From positions 4,630,001-4,694,000 of the forward strand of contig NZ_JAPZBC010000001.1 in assembly GCF_027460265.1 (NCBI RefSeq): 64,000 nt of DNA. Reading direction: 5' to 3'. The position numbers and the translations under genes were made by a program. A model generated the notes under the pieces. The model was not told the DNA's origin and made no database searches. It was given only the letters and a program-made list of their open reading frames with translations. This stretch comes from Streptomyces sp. WMMC940 (lineage in GTDB: Bacteria > Actinomycetota > Actinomycetes > Streptomycetales > Streptomycetaceae). Within the stretch, counting starts at the first letter, position 1. Each line of letters begins with the position of its first letter. Below, in pieces: positions 63,701 through 64,000 of the stretch.

Positions 63701-64000
63701 ATGACCAAGAAGACGCGGGTTCGCGTCGCGCGGATAGCCGCCGGCGCGGTGATCGCCGCCGGTGCTTCCCTGACCGCCGCGGGCGCGGCGCAGGCCCTCG
63801 GCGTCGGTGACCTGACCGCAAGCGCCGAGGTGACGCAGGAGGGTGCTGAGATCGGTCTCGGTATCCGTGACGGCGAGGACGTCGGCGGCACTCTCGGTGG
63901 AGTTGACGCTGGTGTCGAGGGTGGCACCACTGACGGTGGCACGACCGATGGTGGTACGACCGACGGTGGTACGACCGACGGTGGTACGACCGATGGTGGC
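63701..64000 (+). CDS. Secreted protein with DGGTT repeats, 5' part (runs off window)
   Basis: Exactly 100 codons are visible and the frame is still open at the window end. A basic start (MTKKTRVRVARIAAG) and hydrophobic stretch (about 10-30) form a signal peptide with a likely cut after AQA (about 30-32). From about residue 73 the protein becomes perfect Gly-Gly-Thr-Thr-Asp repeats, at least five copies. Such secreted Gly/Thr repeats may be wall- or surface-associated linkers. No family could be assigned without the rest of the protein. Confidence 0.8.
   Translation, partial: MTKKTRVRVARIAAGAVIAAGASLTAAGAAQALGVGDLTASAEVTQEGAEIGLGIRDGEDVGGTLGGVDAGVEGGTTDGGTTDGGTTDGGTTDGGTTDGG

Overview
This is high-GC actinobacterial chromosome, almost certainly Streptomyces. 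Evidence for the genus: a 23S-5S rRNA end, the mtnA-mtrA-mtrB-lpqB block, actinobacterial SecA, the large 180 kDa-type NAD-glutamate dehydrogenase, tandem PkaA/PkaB-like kinases beside prfB, a DUF5753/DUF397 regulator pair, frequent GTG starts with strong GGAGG ribosome sites, and near absence of TTA codons. No database search was possible. Names rest on motifs, domain order, length and gene order.

Layout. 1-2294: 3' part of a 23S gene, a 5S gene and a strong terminator. 2701-8122 (minus): a five-gene DUF58 / MoxR ATPase / DUF4350 / DUF4129 / membrane-protein operon. 8305-14055 (plus): mtnA followed closely by mtrA, mtrB and lpqB. 14366-17053 (plus): a ComF-like phosphoribosyltransferase, the hibernation factor hpf and an orphan NarL-type response regulator. 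17086-18949 (minus): an AlkZ-like winged-helix protein and a GNAT acetyltransferase. 19188-25133: secA, an Rv3235-family protein, a DUF6912 protein, an HAD hydrolase and a DJ-1/PfpI protein. 25614-30557: NAD-glutamate dehydrogenase. 30855-36807: an ABC-2 polysaccharide exporter pair, a TetR regulator, a large GT2 glycosyltransferase and a SAM methyltransferase, which together suggest surface-glycan synthesis and export. 37074-40760 (minus): a sugar ABC importer without its own ATPase. 40962-49653: a giant FHA/FtsK-like protein, the kinases pkaA and pkaB, and prfB.

The most unusual part is 50891-62777, a compact RiPP (ribosomally made, modified peptide) cluster. A MalT-like LuxR regulator is followed by eight tightly coupled or overlapping genes. 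They are a YcaO cyclodehydratase with a C-terminal PxPxP, a free E1-like zinc protein, a leader-recognition/E1-like/SagB-dehydrogenase fusion, a second nitroreductase-like protein, a PqqD-like/M50 membrane metalloprotease fusion, a LanB-type glutamylating dehydratase, and a separate LanB elimination protein. Next come four short precursor genes, one of only 59 codons. All four share a 16-residue leader block (LDLRxxxExPExEVLP-like) and end in 33-35-residue cores rich in Ser, Thr, Cys, Gly and Ala. The gene set predicts peptides carrying both azol(in)es and dehydroamino acids. No pyridine synthase, transporter or immunity gene is visible, so a goadsporin-like linear product is more likely than a thiopeptide. 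A single in-frame TTA codon in the LanB gene suggests bldA control.

The window ends with a truncated DUF5753 regulator remnant, a DUF397 protein and the start of a secreted protein with DGGTT repeats. Several intergenic regions carry tandem DNA repeats (8, 9, 10, 41 and about 112 bp periods).
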